From the NCBI GenBank assembly GCA_963969345.1, contig OZ017770.1, positions 8,689,246 through 8,753,245 on the forward strand: a DNA stretch of 64,000 bases, written 5' to 3'. Source of the stretch: Turbatrix aceti (Eukaryota > Nematoda > Chromadorea > Rhabditida > Panagrolaimidae). Of this stretch, positions 59,601-64,000 are shown one piece after another. The notes beneath the pieces were generated by a model. It did not search any database. It worked only from the letters and a program-made list of their open reading frames with translations, and had not been told where the DNA came from. The first letter of the stretch is position 1. Each line of letters starts with the position of its first letter. The translations under genes and the position numbers were made by a program.

Positions 59601-61629
59601 AGACAGCGATTGCCAGACTATTTATGGACAGGGTAACAATTGTGGAGTGCAATAATTAACATGAATGTTAACGAAAAAAAGAGTTAACAAATTTAAATCA
59701 GACAAGCGGTATTGGTTTAAACGTTGTCAGTACACTGTGATAAAACCAGTTTGACGTCACGATGTGATCAAGGGGAAGAATATATTATATTAATACCAGA
59801 ACACATTAAAAAAAGAGGGTTTTGCGTTTACGCCAATTCATTCTTTGCTGCAATACTAAAAATACATACAACAATTCTGCCGTACGCGCAAGAACAATAA
59901 AAAAAAGAAATTCGATTGTTTTAAGCGAAAATTTCACAATGATAAATGATTCAAGATTTTTTTTATATTTTTGAATGAGTCATATTATGTTGTGAACACA
60001 TACATATTCCGATATAAAAAAACATCGGTATCAAATCAAGTGATTCATAATATTAAGAAAACAACTCAGCAGTAAAGAATTTTATCACTGCTTTATAAAT
60101 TTTTTTGCTTTTCTGTTTAAATAAATGTCCACTGGTATGTATAACCTGTTTAAAAATGTTTAGAAAATGTCTCATGTCATAGTATAGTATCAGAAGACAT
60201 GAGACGCACATAAACAGCCACCAGGTTGGGTTTTGACGAGACAATGAGACTTTATATATATAATGAAGGAAAAATATTTAATATTGTAAACGGAAAGAGG
60301 AAAAAAATTACTAGCTTCTGCGTCAAAACTACCAGTTAGTTGGCAGACTTTTCTGACTCGCAATGATGATAAGTTTTGAGCCTCGTTATTAGACAGACTA
60401 TGGCAAATGATGTGCTTCGACCTTTCCCTCTACAGGCTAGTTTCTGTCATTTTAACAAAAAAAGAAGCGTAATGCCGATAGTCGAATAGGCTTAATACCA
60501 ATGGTATTCATGCTAACACGACGAACACAGGATTTATACACACAAAATGTGTAAACGAAGGCAACGTTTTTGAAAAACAATAGTGAACGTGGTAACAATT
60601 ACAAAGGATTGCGGGAAAAAACAGTTTAGCGGCATCAAGCAAGATACAACAAGAGTAAAAACAAATTGAAGTGGTGGTAAAAATTGACAACAATACTGGG
60701 AGTATCGTCTTGTTACCGTGTCCATGGGATTCATGAAAAACAACAGGAAAACACTTGATCTTCATTTGCGTGTCGAACAGAGGCGCACGCCACGCGCAAA
60801 AATTGATGTAGTACTACTTTTTTTTTGTCAGTGTCAGAGAGTGGGTAACCAAAACAAGATTTGGACAAGTATAACATTGATCCACTACGATCAATCATAT
60901 TAACTATGATATAACCACTGGGAGAGTCCCCTGATTTTGACGGAATCAATTAAAAATTTGGAAAAAAGTCGTATGTACGCGTCAAAGTCATGTTAAAATT
61001 GCATGATATCCGAGAGAGAGACAAGTTAATTAGGTGAGTGCGGTGTTCTTTTGCTACAATTAGAATACACTTTAGCATGTGCAATTTCGGGTGTATGATT
61101 GCGCATCTCGCTCGGTCGCGGGAAAAAAATATTAATCGCTCTCTACTCTCACTGGTGGCGACGGTTGTGGTGGGGAGACGGGCGGTAAAAATCCTAAATC
61201 ACAAAAACTGAAGCTTTGATGGTAGTAGTCGTGGGTCAACTGTGCGCAAGGTGTTTGTGTTTGAAGCAACAACACAGTTGCTTTCTTACCCATTTGGTCA
61301 TCCTATTTAGAACCCTCTAGGGGATTTTACATCGATAATGTGCTCATTTTTTTTGCGTTTACCTTTTTGCTAAAAATCAGCATCACCACCACAGTTCAAG
61401 GTTGTGCATCGTCGTCGTTGTCGGTCGACAAGTCACAATCCGTAACTCATAGGCCAACAGAGCTTACTTAGCGATGACCAACCAGACTTTTTGCAGTTTA
61501 AATTCTGACCAGTTTAACTTCTGACACAAACCAAACCCTGTGACAAGCATGCTTTTCTTTTTGTTTTTTTCCTATATATATATTTTTTGTTTTATGATTC
61601 ACATGCACAACAACGATAGAAAAACAACT
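56695..61629. other. Gene-poor region upstream of PMCA
   Basis: About 4.9 kb of A-rich DNA on the plus strand with no supportable coding exon; frames here are short and low in complexity. It probably includes PMCA promoter and 5' UTR sequence. No RNA genes were recognised. A TAGAACCCTCTAG string near 61308-61320 is the left partner of an inverted repeat with 62848-62860. Confidence 0.55.
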
Positions 61630-62530
61630 TTACAATTGCTGACACGTTTTTTTCTGGCACCCTTCACATACCGGGCTGGCCTGTTCACTGGTAGTAAAGT
61701 TGGCGAGTGTTTCATAGCTATAACTACCCCAACAGTAGTGCATTTTTGCTCTGGATATTGCCTCCACAGCTAGATCCCGTAACTTTTGTATAGATTTGGT
61801 TAATTTAGATTTTTTGATCACGCTTGATCGCTGGCGCACAGGCATATCACATAATCGTCGAAGATTATTGCTGTTTGACCCCGTACTTGACGTCAGAGCA
61901 TTCTGTTTCGTCAAATAGGGTTCAATATAGCGGCAGAGTTGTGCGTCTTCAACGACGTAATCTGACAAAAAATCATTCTGAATCATGAATGCTATTACGA
62001 AAATTTTCACAGGAACGATAGGATGGACCTGGAGTAGGGAAATAATTTGTTCTGCAGCTTGCTTGTGTTCTTTTGCAAAGCCTGGAAAAAATAAGAGAAG
62101 GCGATTAATTGTGGCTTGGCCGGAAACAAGAAACAAGACTGACCCGAAATAGCAACAGCGTCGGAGTTGTTTTGACTGCTCTTTTCGCTAGCTGTTGTTT
62201 CTTGCACACGAGTCTTATCCGTAATAACCCTGAGCACTTCGACCGCGGCAATGAGATCACCATTAGCGAGAAATACCCTGAGAGAAAACCAGTTGCAGAT
62301 CATATTTTTAACTAAGATAAGGCTCAGTTTGTGACATGCGATTCTGTTTAGACTGGCAATACGATGTTCGATGTATTGTTGCGTCAAAAAACCGGAATTT
62401 CCTTAAAATTAAAAAAAACAATGTTTGACGTTATTTGGATAATTTGATTAACATACGAAAAATGTTGGCAGCCAGAAGACCAGGTACAACTGTGGGGGTA
62501 TCGACCACAGTAGTAGTATAACGGTCGTCG
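61630..62530 (-). CDS. Unknown helical protein, 5'-incomplete
   Basis: Three exons with matching phases: 62457-62530, 62144-62401 and 61630-62081. The joined frame encodes about 260 residues and ends LANFTTSEQASPVCEGCQKKTCQQL. The middle is helical (IEHRIASLNRIACHKLSLI, FAKEHKQAAEQIISLLQ, VKIFVIAFMIQNDFLSDY), suggestive of a TPR-like or alpha-alpha repeat array. The end has a basic patch and a C-x2-C...C cluster. No ATG or further exon could be found upstream before the next gene's stop at 62924. It is therefore either a 5'-truncated copy or has distant first exons. I do not recognise the family. It lies between the two arms of a 13-base inverted repeat. Confidence 0.45.
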
Positions 62531-62923
62531 CTAACCGGTCAATTCACCCTTTTTCCAAAATTGACACAAATAGGAGTTTTTTTCTGACAAAAATGGTCAT
62601 TTTTCAACAACTTAAGCATGATTTCAAGATTTTTTCAATTTGGGTGCCAAAGGTCAATCACCCATAACTGGGTGATTTTCATTTTTCGCTGTTTTTACTG
62701 CTTTTTCATGTCTTTTCAACTATTTTTGATGCTCTAACAAACCAAATCAACCATCATCCACCTTTAAAGAATTCTGGTGACTTTGAGAAATGTAACAATT
62801 GTTAAATGGCAAAATTGAGAAAAGACCTTCAAGCTTTTCTCAATTACTAGAGGGTTCTATATACGCTTTATTCAAGGTTTTGAGATCGCTCAAGATCTAG
62901 CCGCTAGACAATACGAAGATTAC
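62457..62923. repeat. Hairpin-rich spacer
   Basis: Two good inverted repeats lie between the two minus-strand genes. ATCACCCATAACTGGGTGAT is near 62656-62676, and a 12-base stem AATTGAGAAAAG/CTTTTCTCAATT with a 9-base loop is at about 62813-62845. They could be non-autonomous element remnants. No coding sequence was recognised between 62531 and 62923. Confidence 0.4.
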
Positions 62924-63972
62924 TTAGTATACAATAGAACATAGGCTATTTTCAAGATTTTCCAGGTTTTTGTACAAAGTATCAATGTAATCATTCAATT
63001 GGTCTGTGGGGCTATAGCGAAGCTGCCGTTTCTTAAAGCTAAGTTCTAGGATTTTCAGAAGGTCCTTAGTTTTCACGAATTTTTTATGAGCCAATTCGAT
63101 CTTACTAGACATTTCCCACTTATCTAAATACTGTTTCGCAATCTTCAACCAGTTGCTTTTGTGTTCTTTTATCACAGCTTTATACTCATCTTTCCATGCT
63201 CCATTTGGAAAAGTGCTGAACAGTTCGGCCTCGATGTTTGGATATACTTTGAAATCGTTTGTCGGTGCGAAATCAACGATAGCGGCGTCATTCGTCCCTT
63301 TCCATACTCCTGAAATCAATAAATCGATAATATTCATAGTCCCCCCCCGCAATGGCCGCAAGGGGACAAGGATTTTGTGATAAGTGATCCCAAGTTTCTG
63401 TTGGGTTTCCCCAAGTTGTAAAGCTTTGAATGGGAATAAAGGTCTCTCATTCATAGTTTTTCTGAAACGAACCGCAGTTTTCCGGATGCAAATCAGATAT
63501 GAATAGAAGAACTCGAAGCACAACCAGTTGAACCACTGTATCTGCAGAAAGACTCTTTTCTTCAATGACTTTCTCCATAAGCACAAAGTCTTCGTTCCAT
63601 TTAGAAGCAACGTACCTAAAAATGAAAAGATACGCAAAAAATGTCACTTTCTATACTCGGAACTAATATGTATGTATCCTTACACGCTTGTATTAGATCC
63701 AGTATCCATGTTAGGTGGAATAATGTGACATTTCGGTCCGACGCCCATTAATTCCAATAACTTATAGCAGAATAATTCGGAGATGTCCGCAGGCTGACCC
63801 GAGCTTGTGCCTTTCGGGCCAGAGAGAGCGCATCTAAACATTACAGATCAATCTAGATTTAGATAAAATCAAATTTAAAAAACATAAATGGATCTTGAAT
63901 GAATGAATTGAAAACATACTTCACATAGAACTTTGAAACCAAGTCTTCGCCATGGATTTGGACAAGCGCCAT
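62924..63972 (-). pseudogene. Atypical kinase-like protein gene with a one-base frameshift
   Basis: Exons 63920-63972 (a start ATG at 63972 is plausible, but the frame stays open to the window edge), 63684-63833 and a 3' exon from 63614 down to 62924. Residues read CALSGPKGTSSGQPAD, ELFCYKLLELMGVGPK, then a DLHPEN motif and about 70 residues later IVDF. This order resembles the catalytic D-x-H-x-x-N and metal-binding D of PI3/PI4-kinase-like and HipA-like folds. At about 63472-63473 the frame breaks: upstream the frame runs into a stop within nine codons, while the conserved-looking continuation is in the frame one base away. That needs either a sequencing indel or a pseudogene. The region downstream is Lys-rich and helical. 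Family identity is tentative. Confidence 0.5.
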
Positions 63973-64000
63973 CGTGCTTGTTATTCTGCCTCCTAACTCG

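Noticed and set aside
57001..61300. Possible genes in the A-rich region upstream of PMCA
   Set aside because: Frames are short, Lys/Phe-rich and without splice chains or recognisable motifs.

Overview
This is eukaryotic nuclear DNA, most likely from a nematode. Exons are joined by very short introns (about 45-65 bases) with GTAAGT/GTGAGT-like donors and T-rich TTTTCAG/TTTTTAG acceptors. There is a peptide precursor of the nematode NLP-5/NLP-6 (MGLG/MGFG-amide) kind, a GLI/TRA-1 zinc-finger gene, and a secreted EGF-ShKT-nitrobindin protein of a worm-like architecture. Genes are dense in the centre but separated by long A/T-rich flanks, so the layout is looser than in Caenorhabditis. I cannot name the genus. 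Gene models were built by hand from open frames, splice consensus and phase. Every complete model adds up to a whole number of codons.

Layout, left to right. 1-822: 3' end of a single-pass membrane protein (+). 823-9255: long non-coding stretch with CGG and CTG trinucleotide runs and diverged repeats. 9256-18499: GLI/TRA-1-type transcription factor (+) with two alternative sets of 5' coding exons; a hAT-like non-autonomous transposon with a perfect 8-bp target duplication sits in its long intron. 20622-21153: neuropeptide precursor (+). 22284-25111: CLEC16A/GOP-1 (+). 25296-31327: ANKFN1/Wide awake homologue (-), convergent with GOP-1. 31885-33124: secreted EGF-ShKT-THAP4/nitrobindin protein (+), divergent from ANKFN1. 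33317-33910: acireductone dioxygenase (-). 34163-36086: ATG13 (-), directly upstream of the dioxygenase and possibly in an operon with it. 36617-40768: DUF4211 (QSER1/PRR12-type) nuclear protein (+). 44121-50098: USP7-type MATH domain plus long coiled coil (+). 51859-56694: plasma-membrane calcium ATPase (-), with a small cysteine-rich secreted-protein gene nested antisense in one intron. 56695-61629: gene-poor. 61630-62530: 5'-incomplete unknown gene (-). 62924-63972: atypical kinase-like gene (-) broken by a one-base frameshift.

There is no single pathway. The core genes are housekeeping and neuronal or developmental: autophagy and endosome functions (ATG13, GOP-1), methionine salvage (ARD), calcium export (PMCA), sleep/arousal signalling (ANKFN1), Hedgehog/sex-determination-type transcription (GLI/TRA-1) and neuropeptide signalling. 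I saw no rRNA, tRNA, CRISPR or bacterial-type systems.
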